Source: Proteobacteria bacterium UBA664
GTDB taxonomy: Bacteria; Pseudomonadota; Gammaproteobacteria; UBA7966
Assembly (NCBI GenBank): GCA_002299125.1
Contig: DBNU01000034.1
Coordinates: forward strand, 4,852 to 20,219
DNA length: 15,368 nucleotides
Direction of reading: 5' to 3'
Shown here: piece by piece, positions 7,188-14,604 of the stretch
How the letters are laid out: each line of letters begins with the position of its first letter
Numbering within the stretch: the stretch's first letter is position 1
The notes under the pieces: model-generated
The model's input: the letters and a program-made list of their open reading frames with translations, nothing else
Database searches by the model: none
What the model was told of the DNA's origin: nothing
Made by a program: the position numbers and the translations under genes

Positions 7188-9344
7188 TCAGGAAAAGGAG
7201 TCGGTCCCGCCGTTGTCTGCCTCGACACTCGCACGCGGCACTCGCTGTGGAGCCGTGAGCGGCGCCTCGGTCAAGTCGCGCAGGCGGCTCTGACCTTGAA
7301 ATGAACGCCCCGGGCGCGTCCTGGGGCGCACGACAGACGTGGGCAGGATCCCCTCCGGCAGCCAGTTCGCGCGCCCGAGCAGCGGCGTCAGTGCCTCTGC
7401 CGGCATCGGCCTGCACGTGAGGTAGCCCTGCGCAAGGTCGCAACCCAGCCATTGCAGGGCGCGTAATTCGTCCGCCATCTCGATGCCTTCGGCGACGACC
7501 TCGTGACCGAGGGCATGGCCGAGCTCGACCACGATGCGCACCAGATCGTAGCGCTTGGCGTCGCGCTGTAGTTCACGCACGAAGCTGCGGTCGATCTTGA
7601 GCACGTCCACCGGCAGCAACCGCAGGTAACTCAGCGAGGAGTAGCCGGTACCGAAGTCGTCGATGGCCAAGCGCACCCCAACGGCCTTCAGGGCGTGCAG
7701 TCCGCTCGACATGAGGTCCATGTCGTTGAGACTGAACCCTTCGGTGATCTCGAGTTCCAGACTGTCGGGTGGCAGCCCGCTGGCGCGGAGCACGTCGGCC
7801 ACGAGATCCGGCAGCTCGCCGCTGGCGAGTTGTAGCGGCGAGACGTTCACCGACATGCGCAGATCCGGATGGCCGATCCGCCGCCAATTGGCGAGCTGCT
7901 CGCAGGCGCTGATCAGGACCCAGCGACCGATATCGTTGATGGCCCCCGTCTCTTCGGCGATGGGGATGAACTCGGCCGGGCTCACCGAGCCGAGGCGCGG
8001 ATGTTGCCAACGCAGGAGCGACTCCAGACCGGCGAGCCGCCCGGTGGCGATCTCGATCTGCGGATGGAAGTGCAGGCTGAGCGACCCATCCGCGCAGGCA
8101 CGCTGCAGCCCCTCCTCCAATTCCGTGCGCCGCTGCAGACTCGCGCGCATCTCCGGATCGAAGAGTCGCACCGGCATGGCACCGTCGTCGCGCGCGACCC
8201 GCAGCGCCGTCTCGGCAGAGCTCACCAGCATGTCGGCACTGGCGGCGGCATCGGGATATTCGACCAGGCCCACGCGGAGGTCGAGGAAGATATCGTGGTC
8301 GTCCAGACACAAAGGGGCATTGAAGCCCCGCACTACCGTGTGCAGGAGCGCCTGGGCCCGATCGCGACTCAGCTCCGGCAGCACGAGCGCAAACATCGTG
8401 CCCTCGAGTCGGTACATCTGTACGTCGTCACCGTGCAGGCTGGCGAGATCGGTGGCGATCCTGCGCGCCGCCGCCACCAGTGCGCGATCCGCGAATACGG
8501 GGCCGTAGACGTGCACCACGCGAGTGAAGCGCTCGAGCTTCACCAATGCGAGCAGCCCCTGCGACCGCTGTTCGAGCAGTCGGTGGAGATCGGCCTCAAG
8601 CGCACGCCGGTTGGGCAGTTGGGTCAGCGCATCGCGTCGTCCCGCGTGCCGCGCCGCATCCTCACTGCGACGACTGACACGCAGGAAGTACAGACCACCG
8701 ACGAGCAGGCCAATGGTCGCAATGACCACGATCACGAGCGCACCACCGGCGACGACGACCGCCGTGTCGATGTGGATGCCGTGGTCTGCGGGGGCCCAGG
8801 GCTGCGGAGCCAGCAATTGATCGATACGGTGCCGGAGTTCGACGGCGCCGGCCAACTCCGCACCCGCCATCCGCAGTCCGAGCGTGGCGCGGGCCGTGGC
8901 GCGTGGATCGGCACGGTCGCTCGCCAGCAGAGTAGCCAGTGCGCCCGCTGCCTGCGACCAACGCTCGATGGCACGTTCAAGGCCGCGCAGATCGGCGTCC
9001 ACTGTTGTAACGCGATAGTCGGCGAAGTGGGCAATCACGTCCGCGATGGCCTGCCTGAGTTCACGTGCAGCGGTCAGTGGATCGCGTTCGATCGGCGCAC
9101 CCTTGAGCGCCGGCGGCATGGCGCTCCGCTCCAACAGAGCGGCGAGATGGCGCGCGGCAGCGGGCGGTGTCGCCCCCTGCTGCTGGACGCCCCGCACCAT
9201 CCGATGCAAAGAGCCAACCACGTTGCCTGCAAGCCCGAGCGCGACCAGCGCCAGCAAAGCGGCGACGAGAATCAGCGTGCGCTGACGACCAGCACGGTAG
9301 CTGACACCCTGAGTCGCCGTTAGGCTTGCCGAAGACGGCTGCAT
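7188..9344 (-). CDS. Membrane GGDEF/EAL protein, probable c-di-GMP phosphodiesterase
   Basis: This is a 718-residue inner-membrane signalling protein. Transmembrane segments at about 22-44 and 195-222 bracket a helical periplasmic sensor region. The GGDEF domain (about 237-395) is degenerate: the signature reads EGTMF at 314-318 (RLEGTMFALVLP), so cyclase activity is not expected. The EAL domain (about 407-655) keeps every metal-binding and catalytic residue I can place: Glu441 in ESLLRWQHP, Asn500 in NVSPLQL, Glu532 in LEITEG, Asp562-Asp563 in IDDFGTGYSS, Lys583 in LKIDRSF, Glu619 in VAEGIE and Gln639 in LAQGYL. It should hydrolyse c-di-GMP, with the GGDEF remnant perhaps binding GTP or controlling the EAL site. 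The last 60 residues are a low-complexity tail. Start is ATG without a visible Shine-Dalgarno. It lies downstream of a REP cluster and converges on the pilin-like gene. Confidence 0.95.
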   Translation of the reverse strand: MQPSSASLTATQGVSYRAGRQRTLILVAALLALVALGLAGNVVGSLHRMVRGVQQQGATPPAAARHLAALLERSAMPPALKGAPIERDPLTAARELRQAIADVIAHFADYRVTTVDADLRGLERAIERWSQAAGALATLLASDRADPRATARATLGLRMAGAELAGAVELRHRIDQLLAPQPWAPADHGIHIDTAVVVAGGALVIVVIATIGLLVGGLYFLRVSRRSEDAARHAGRRDALTQLPNRRALEADLHRLLEQRSQGLLALVKLERFTRVVHVYGPVFADRALVAAARRIATDLASLHGDDVQMYRLEGTMFALVLPELSRDRAQALLHTVVRGFNAPLCLDDHDIFLDLRVGLVEYPDAAASADMLVSSAETALRVARDDGAMPVRLFDPEMRASLQRRTELEEGLQRACADGSLSLHFHPQIEIATGRLAGLESLLRWQHPRLGSVSPAEFIPIAEETGAINDIGRWVLISACEQLANWRRIGHPDLRMSVNVSPLQLASGELPDLVADVLRASGLPPDSLELEITEGFSLNDMDLMSSGLHALKAVGVRLAIDDFGTGYSSLSYLRLLPVDVLKIDRSFVRELQRDAKRYDLVRIVVELGHALGHEVVAEGIEMADELRALQWLGCDLAQGYLTCRPMPAEALTPLLGRANWLPEGILPTSVVRPRTRPGRSFQGQSRLRDLTEAPLTAPQRVPRASVEADNGGTDSFS

Positions 9345-9487
9345 GCAGAAAATGACCCGTGGCCGTGGGGGTGCTCGTTACTGGAGTCCGCAACCGCAGC
9401 GGCGGCGGAAATGGCTTGCGATACCGGCCGTATCGGCCATGACAGCTCGCGACTTGACCGCGTCCCGGCGGTGCTCGGTCACCGAGC

Positions 9488-9684
9488 CGTCATCGCCGCG
9501 AGGGCAGGGTTCCAGCGGTCGTCATGCCGGCGCTGCGGAAGGCGCTGGATCCCCGCCTGCGCGGGGATGACGGAAATACGCGCTCCTTACGAGCACCTAC
9601 CGGGTCTGGATCCCCGCCTGCACGGGGATGACGGGGCGCGTGGCGGGGATGACGGGGTGGCGGGGTCGCGCGGCGGGGTGACGG
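9488..9684. repeat. Cluster of REP-like palindromic elements
   Basis: At least four related units are present. Degenerate inverse copies begin CGTCAT at 9488-9515 and 9520-9544. Two direct copies lie at 9545-9572 (identical over 28 bases to the unit at 4230-4257) and at 9606-9633 (one base different). Shortened fragments follow at about 9642-9655 and 9675-9684 (GGCGGGG followed by TGACGG). The gradient from perfect to decayed copies points to repeated local duplication. The cluster lies 3' of ccmB and 5' of the GGDEF/EAL gene. Confidence 0.88.
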
Positions 9685-9694
9685 CGTGGCCTGC

Positions 9695-9715
9695 CCCCGA
9701 GCACCCTTGTCGGGG
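9695..9715 (-). terminator. Stem-loop downstream of ccmB
   Basis: A 6 bp GC stem with a 9-base loop lies 27 bp past the ccmB stop. No U tract follows on the minus strand, so intrinsic termination is doubtful. Confidence 0.25.
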
Positions 9716-9741
9716 ACGGAAATGAGCATGTCTTTCCCGGC

Positions 9742-10434
9742 TCAACCCGCCTGACCGCGCAGGCGCAGGGCAGCAGCAGCAGCGAAGGGGGCAAGGGACA
9801 GCGCGAGCAGCGCGAGCGCTGCCAGCATCCTGATGGCCGGTTCGGCCGGGAAGCCGTGGGCTGCGGCCCGCACGGCCCCGGCGGCAAAGATGAGCACCGG
9901 CACCAGCAGCGGCAACAGCAACAAGGGCAGCAGCAGGCCGCCGCGCGGCAAACCCACCACCAGTGCGGCCCCGGCAAGTCCGAGCAGGCAGAGCGTCGGC
10001 GCACCGAGCAGCAGGCAGAGCGCCAGCACGGTTACGGCCGGCCACGGCAGCCCGAACAACCAGCCCGCCACCGGTGCGATGAGCATCAGAGGCAGGGCCA
10101 CGGCGAGGCAGGCGACCATGGCCTTGGCCAGCATGAGCAGCGGCAGCGGGGCCGGCGAGAGCAGCAGCCGATCAGCGGTACCGTCCTGCAAATCGGCACG
10201 CACCAGCGGCTCCACCGCCGGCAGCAGGGTCAACAGCACACCCACCCAGATCACCGCCGGGGCGATCTCGGCCAAAAGCGCCGGACTGGGTGACGCGCCC
10301 AGCGGAAAGAGGGTGCAGACGATGAGGAAGAGCACCCACGGTTGCGCGAGGTCGGCGGGCCGGGCACCGAGCACGGCGAGATCCCGTCGCAGCAGGGCGA
10401 GCACCTCCCGAGCCGTGGAGATCTCGCCCCTCAT
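9742..10434 (-). CDS. ccmB: Heme exporter membrane subunit CcmB
   Basis: This 230-residue, very hydrophobic protein has about six transmembrane segments and matches CcmB in length and in its N-terminal REVLALLRRDLAVLGARPADL and EPLVRADLQDGTADRLLLSP segments. CcmB is the membrane part of the CcmAB ABC complex of System I cytochrome c maturation; with CcmC it releases holo-CcmE loaded with heme in the periplasm. The start ATG overlaps the ccmA stop as ATGA, so translation is coupled, and a G-rich Shine-Dalgarno lies about 8 bases upstream. In typical clusters ccmC follows directly; here the gene is followed by repeats and then by the GGDEF/EAL gene. Confidence 0.95.
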   Translation of the reverse strand: MRGEISTAREVLALLRRDLAVLGARPADLAQPWVLFLIVCTLFPLGASPSPALLAEIAPAVIWVGVLLTLLPAVEPLVRADLQDGTADRLLLSPAPLPLLMLAKAMVACLAVALPLMLIAPVAGWLFGLPWPAVTVLALCLLLGAPTLCLLGLAGAALVVGLPRGGLLLPLLLLPLLVPVLIFAAGAVRAAAHGFPAEPAIRMLAALALLALSLAPFAAAAALRLRGQAG

Positions 10435-11093
10435 GTTGAACGCCCCCCGGTCCCGCCAGGGTCTGCGCCGAACTCGATGGGTGGTGGCAACGCCAGGCGC
10501 CGCGCCGCGCCGATCCCCTCGTCGTGATGGTTGCTGTAGACGAGCATGCCGCCGGCCGTCACGTGTTCGGTCATCAGCCGACGCACCAGTGCGCGACCGT
10601 CCACGTCCAGTGCGGTGAAGGGCTCATCGAGAAGCCAGATCCGGCGTGCCGACAGCAGCACGCGGGCGAGCGCGAGCCGCCGCCGCTGGCCGGCCGAGAG
10701 CCGGCCCGCCTCCACTTCGACCGCGGCCGCCAGGCCGACACGGCCGAGCGCATGCAGGGCCGCTGCCGCGCTGACGCCGGCCTCGAGGGCAAGGTTGTCG
10801 AAGGCGGTGAGTTCGGCCTTGAGCCCATCCAGATGACCGAGCCAGGCCAGCGCCGCGTGCCACTCGGGCCGCACCTCCGCAATGGGACTACCGCACCAGC
10901 GCACGCTGCCCGTGTCGGCCACGCAGAGCCCGGCCAGCACCCTGAGCAGGGTCGTCTTGCCGCAGCCGTTCGGCCCGGTCAGCTCGATGGCCTGCCCAGG
11001 CTCCACCATCAGGGCCAGGCCGTGCAGAAGCTGCCGGTCGCCGCGCTCGACCGTGAGCCCTTCGGCCTCGAGTCGCTCGTGCGGTGCGCGCAC
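10431..11093 (-). CDS. ccmA: Heme exporter ATP-binding subunit CcmA
   Basis: This 220-residue ABC ATPase has Walker A GPNGCGKTT (about 40-48), signature LSAGQRRR (about 133-140) and Walker B RIWLLDEPF with the catalytic Glu. The segment LGHLDGLKAELTAFDNL corresponds to the CcmA-specific 'GH..G.K.ELTA.ENL' stretch, which separates it from other ABC ATPases. It powers CcmB in release of holo-CcmE during cytochrome c maturation, on the cytoplasmic face of the inner membrane. The GTG at 11093 is the best in-frame start, a few residues before the LEAEGLTVERG core; no clear Shine-Dalgarno is seen. The last 15 residues (ADPGGTGGRST region) form a short extra tail. Confidence 0.95.
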   Translation of the reverse strand: MRAPHERLEAEGLTVERGDRQLLHGLALMVEPGQAIELTGPNGCGKTTLLRVLAGLCVADTGSVRWCGSPIAEVRPEWHAALAWLGHLDGLKAELTAFDNLALEAGVSAAAALHALGRVGLAAAVEVEAGRLSAGQRRRLALARVLLSARRIWLLDEPFTALDVDGRALVRRLMTEHVTAGGMLVYSNHHDEGIGAARRLALPPPIEFGADPGGTGGRST

Positions 11094-11413
11094 GTCGGGG
11101 GGACCATCGCCCGAAACCCCGCTGACCCGCGTGGTGTCACTCAGGGGCTGGGAGGCAGCGGGCGGAAGTCCTCGAGCCGGACTCGGTGGGTGACGAACCA
11201 GGGTCTGCTCTCAACGATCAAGGTAGAAGGCGCGTGGCGCGGCCTGGTTGAAGGGACGCGATCCGATGCAGCCTGGGAACGCGTTTTGCCGGCGAATCGC
11301 GCCGTGGAACTTCGACTGGCTGCCCGGCGTTGTCAACTGCAGGGCTCGCTCAGGTTCGCCAGCATCGCGGCTGGAGCAAGACCCGCCCCGGGAAGCGTCC
11401 GCCGGCAACGGGA
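11094..11413. other. Gene-free region upstream of ccmA
   Basis: About 320 bp between ccmA and a small membrane protein gene, both on the minus strand. No reading frame here has a recognisable product. A perfect TTGACA on the minus strand at 11336-11331 has only a poor -10 (GAAGTT) at 17 bp spacing, so a ccmA promoter is not established. No RNA gene is recognised. Confidence 0.5.
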
Positions 11414-11713
11414 TCAACTCGGGACGGCAGGCCCGAAGGCCACGATTACGAGCACGAGGATCGCGCCCGCAATGTGCGGCAACAGGAGTGTGAGCCCCCA
11501 GTCGCGATCCGGCAGGTGGGCCGCGAGCAGGCCAGCCCCGGCCACCAACGCCGCGGAACCGGCCAGAAGCCAGGCCCCTTCGATGAAGGACAGGCAGATG
11601 AGACCGGCGGCGAGCAGACGGTGGGCCTGCCGCAGCGCATGCACACGCGGCAGGCCGAGAGAGGCGAGTGCCACCCCGGCGGCGATGGTGAGGAACGTGA
11701 GGAGGCTGAGCAT
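11414..11713 (-). CDS. Small three-helix membrane protein, unknown
   Basis: The ATG at 11713 gives a 99-residue protein, almost wholly hydrophobic, with likely transmembrane helices at about residues 2-20, 34-66 (possibly two short helices) and 78-96. Polar residues are limited to short loops (RVHALRQAHR and LPDRDW), so it is an inner-membrane protein. I do not recognise the family. A longer in-frame start at 11902 exists but would overlap the nuclease gene on the other strand and adds 63 residues without membrane or domain features. No Shine-Dalgarno is seen; a TACACT hexamer lies 8 bases before the ATG. It is divergent from the AddB-like nuclease gene and upstream of ccmA on the same strand. 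Confidence 0.7.
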   Translation of the reverse strand: MLSLLTFLTIAAGVALASLGLPRVHALRQAHRLLAAGLICLSFIEGAWLLAGSAALVAGAGLLAAHLPDRDWGLTLLLPHIAGAILVLVIVAFGPAVPS

Positions 11714-11721
11714 CGACGCGG

Positions 11722-11727
11722 AGTGTA
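11722..11727 (-). promoter_or_regulatory. Possible -10 element before the small membrane protein
   Basis: TACACT on the minus strand lies 8 bases before the ATG at 11713, the same spacing as the TACAAT before murI. No -35 is evident. It would give a leaderless or nearly leaderless message. Confidence 0.25.
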
Positions 11728-11760
11728 CCGGCACGACCCGGAACGGCGGCGGTGAACTCC

Positions 11761-11784
11761 GGAATGACGTCTCGGGAATGACGG
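11761..11784. repeat. REP-like end fragments
   Basis: Two tandem pieces, GGAATGACG at 11761-11769 and CGGGAATGACGG at 11773-11784, match the conserved end of the REP-like units at the other two loci. They lie in the divergent gap between the small membrane protein and the nuclease gene. Confidence 0.45.
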
Positions 11785-11838
11785 CGCAGTCGGTACGCGG
11801 ACATGGCAGACTGGCGCTCATGGCACGCGCGTACCGCC

Positions 11839-14604
11839 ATGACCCCGACTTCTGAGCGGGCCCACAGTCGGGCAGCCACAACCGAGGCCGGGTGGCTGAC
11901 ACACCTTGCGACCGAGGGTGGCGTCATCGTCACCGCCACCCATCGTCAGGCGGCCCGCGTGCTGGCGGTGCATGCCGAGGCCAGGCGCCAAGCGGGCGCA
12001 TTCGCCTGGGCGCGACCGCGCGTGGTGAGCTTCGAGCAGTGGCTCGGCGCGCTGTGCGCCGCGGCGACGGCCCGAGGGGTCCTGCCGCCCGTCATCGACA
12101 CCACGCAGTCGCGCATGCTCTGGGCCGAGGTGCTCGGCGACTGGGAGACCACGAACGTGGGCCGGTTGGGTGCCGGCGCCTTGGTCTCGCGTGTGGCCAC
12201 GGTGGAGGCTGCCATGCGTGCCTGGCGGCTGTGGCTGGAGGCCGGTCTGCCGCTCAACGACCTGCCACCGGCGTGGGCCGACGAAGAATCGGCCTGTCTT
12301 GCGACCTGGACCGCGGATTACCGTCGCCGCCTCGCTGCTCACGGTCTGCTCGATCGACCGCTGGCCCTCGAACGCCTGCCCGAAGTACTCGCGCCGACGC
12401 ATCTGGCTGGGGCCCGTCACCTGCATCTGCTGGGCTTCCTCGAACTGCCTGCGGCCCATCAGCGCCTGCTGGCTGCCTGCACGCGTCTGGGCCTCACCGT
12501 CACGGGTGTACCGGCGGAGAGCAGCGACGCCCACTCCCTGCCCGCTCCCCAGGGTTTCCAGGGCCGGCATGCCCCGGATCCGGAGACCGAGCGCCGTGCG
12601 GCCGCCCGCTGGGCGCGCGCCTGGCTCTGTTCCGACCCCGCCGCCCGCATCGCCATTGTCGTCCCCGACATCGACACCGATGCGGTGGATCTGCAACGGG
12701 TGCTCGACGAAACCCTGCAACCGCAGCGCCATTACCGGGGTGGTGCAGCCCCAGCCCCGGTTTACGACCTCGCCTGGACGCCCTCGCTCAGCCATTGGCC
12801 CGTGGTGGCCGACGCCCTGGCGATCCTGGGCTTCGGGGTGGGCACGGATTCGGGTTCAGCACCGGCTGCCGACTGGACCCGCCTGTTGCTGTCCCCGTGC
12901 ATCGCCGGATCGGCGGGGGAACTCGACGGGCGGGTGCGGACGGATCGGAAGCTGCGTCGCACGCGCATTGAGCCGTGGACGGCAGCCTCCGTACTGGCCG
13001 CTGCCACGCGGGATGCGCCGCAGTGGGCGCGGTTGTTCGCCGGTCTCGGCGAGGACGCCCGAGTGATCTGGGCGAATCCTGCCCCACCCTCGATCTGGGC
13101 GCAGCGTTTTCAGGAGCGGCTGGCCCGGGCCGGCTGGCCTGGCGACGCCCACCGCGACGACCCGGCCCTGCACCAGGCGGTGCAGCAGTTCGTCGAGCGA
13201 CTCGAGGCGCTGGCGAGCCTGGATGCGCTGTTGCCGCCGCTCAAGGCCACGGCCGCACTGGCGCGGCTGGGCGAACTCGTCGAGGCCCAGCGTTTCCGGC
13301 CTCGCACCGCCCCCTGCCGGCTGGACGTGATCCCGCCGGACGAATTGCCGGGACTCGCCTGGGACGCCGTATGGGTGCTCGGCATGACCGCGACCGCCTT
13401 TCCGGAGCCGATCCGCCCGCCGGCGTTTCTGCCTGCGGCGCGGATCCGGGAGTGTGCCCTGCCCGGCTCAGCGGGTGCGCAGCTCGCCAGGGCGCGGCGC
13501 TGGCTGGCGGCGCTGGTCGCGGCCACGCCCGAGGGGATGCTCAGCGCCGCCACGCGCATCGGTGAGGAGACGCACGAACTCGCCCCGCTGCTGGCCGGCT
13601 GGCTACCCAGCCCAGAGCCGCTCCCGGCCCAGGATGACGGGCTGTCCGGCCTGACGCTGGAGGCCTGGACGGATGATCGCGCCACGCCCCTGCCGCCCGG
13701 TCGCCACGCGGGCAGCCGGCATCTGCTCGCGGATCAGTCCGAGTGCCCCTTCCGCGCCTGGGCCCGGCACCGTGTACGCGCCGAGGCGCCGCCGCTGCCG
13801 GCGCGCGGCATCGAGGCCCGGCACCGCGGGGAGTGGCTGCATGCCGCTCTGGCCAGCCTGTGGCGGGCGATCCGTGACTCCCGCACCCTCGCCGAGGCCG
13901 CGGAGTCGCAACGTGAGGCCTGGCTCGATGAGGCGATCCGCGGGGCCGAGCAGGCGATGCGGGCCACCGATGGGCGTCTTGCGGGCAGTCGCTATCTCCG
14001 CCTGGAATCCGCGCGACTGCGCGACCTCCTCGCCCGTTGGCTCGACGTCGAGGCGGGCCGCCTCGGGGAATTCGTGGTCAGCGCGGTGGAGACGGAGATC
14101 CCCTGCGCGATCGGTGTGCTCGATCTGCGCCTGCGACCCGACCGCATTGATCGGCTGGAGGACGGTGCGCGGGTGGTGCTGGACTACAAGAGCGGCACGC
14201 TGCGACCGGCCTGGTGGCTGGCACCCCGCCCGCGCGATCCACAACCCGCCCTGTATGCGCTGGCGCTCACCGAGCCCGCCCCGCAGGCGGTCCTGTTCGC
14301 ACAACCCGAACGACCGGACACCCCCTTCAGTGGCTTTGCCAGCGATGCGACGCAACAGGCCGCGTTCGGTCTGAAGCCAGTGACCGGGGCACCGAAGGAT
14401 TTCGCCAGCCTGCTGGCCGACTGGGAGACTGCGCTCTCCGCTCTGGCGTGTGAGTACACCAGCGGCGAGGCGCGCGTGAGGCCATTGGCCGGCGCCTGCC
14501 GGTATTGCGACCTGGGACCGCTCTGCCGCGTCGATGCCCTGCGGCGCGACGCAAGCCTGGCGGAAGAGACCGCAGAGCCGGGAGACGATGTTGCCGATGA
14601 CTGA
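11839..14604 (+). CDS. AddB-like PD-(D/E)XK nuclease with Fe-S cluster (probable DNA repair protein)
   Basis: This protein has 921 residues from the ATG at 11839, or 933 from an in-frame ATG at 11803; neither has a good Shine-Dalgarno. Numbering here is from 11803. The C-terminal RecB-type nuclease has His680 (HRGEWLHAAL), Asp783 (DRIDRL), Asp794 and Lys796 (VLDYKSG), and the QxxxY motif Gln814-Tyr818. Cysteines C648 (SECPFRAW) and C899, C902, C908 (CRYCDLGPLC) form the AddB-type 4Fe-4S arrangement around the nuclease. The N-terminal two thirds is a helicase-like fold without a Walker A, so it cannot hydrolyse ATP. This matches the proteobacterial 'probable DNA repair protein' family that pairs with an AddA-like helicase. 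It should act with the overlapping downstream gene in processing double-strand DNA ends for recombination. Confidence 0.93.
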   Translation: MTPTSERAHSRAATTEAGWLTHLATEGGVIVTATHRQAARVLAVHAEARRQAGAFAWARPRVVSFEQWLGALCAAATARGVLPPVIDTTQSRMLWAEVLGDWETTNVGRLGAGALVSRVATVEAAMRAWRLWLEAGLPLNDLPPAWADEESACLATWTADYRRRLAAHGLLDRPLALERLPEVLAPTHLAGARHLHLLGFLELPAAHQRLLAACTRLGLTVTGVPAESSDAHSLPAPQGFQGRHAPDPETERRAAARWARAWLCSDPAARIAIVVPDIDTDAVDLQRVLDETLQPQRHYRGGAAPAPVYDLAWTPSLSHWPVVADALAILGFGVGTDSGSAPAADWTRLLLSPCIAGSAGELDGRVRTDRKLRRTRIEPWTAASVLAAATRDAPQWARLFAGLGEDARVIWANPAPPSIWAQRFQERLARAGWPGDAHRDDPALHQAVQQFVERLEALASLDALLPPLKATAALARLGELVEAQRFRPRTAPCRLDVIPPDELPGLAWDAVWVLGMTATAFPEPIRPPAFLPAARIRECALPGSAGAQLARARRWLAALVAATPEGMLSAATRIGEETHELAPLLAGWLPSPEPLPAQDDGLSGLTLEAWTDDRATPLPPGRHAGSRHLLADQSECPFRAWARHRVRAEAPPLPARGIEARHRGEWLHAALASLWRAIRDSRTLAEAAESQREAWLDEAIRGAEQAMRATDGRLAGSRYLRLESARLRDLLARWLDVEAGRLGEFVVSAVETEIPCAIGVLDLRLRPDRIDRLEDGARVVLDYKSGTLRPAWWLAPRPRDPQPALYALALTEPAPQAVLFAQPERPDTPFSGFASDATQQAAFGLKPVTGAPKDFASLLADWETALSALACEYTSGEARVRPLAGACRYCDLGPLCRVDALRRDASLAEETAEPGDDVADD

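Larger units (their letters stand above)
9345..9741. other. Gene-free gap between ccmB and the GGDEF/EAL gene
   Basis: About 400 bp without a supportable gene. Most of it (9488-9684) is a cluster of REP-like palindromes, described separately. A stem-loop with 6 bp arms (CCCCGA and TCGGGG) lies at 9695-9715 just past the ccmB stop; it lacks a following T run and may end or protect the ccm transcript. I see no clear promoter for the GGDEF/EAL gene in 9345-9487. Confidence 0.6.

Noticed and set aside
7869..9323. Plus-strand reading frame of 484 codons
   Set aside because: Antisense to the GGDEF/EAL gene; no domain and unlikely composition.
9488..9684. Possible CRISPR array
   Set aside because: The repeats are palindromic REP-like units in both orientations with irregular spacing, and no cas genes are present.
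9490..9729. Minus-strand 79-codon frame with repeated PRRRGSS/RAGGDP-like peptides
   Set aside because: This is the translation of REP-like elements, a well-known source of false small proteins.
9769..9940. CAG/CTG-rich runs
   Set aside because: These are leucine and alanine codons in the membrane helices of ccmB, not a separate repeat.
11308..11336. Perfect TTGACA as a ccmA promoter
   Set aside because: No acceptable -10 at 16-18 bp and over 200 bases to the ccmA start.
10524..11855. Plus-strand reading frame of 443 codons across ccmA and the upstream gap
   Set aside because: Antisense to ccmA and to the small membrane protein; no recognisable product in the gap part either.
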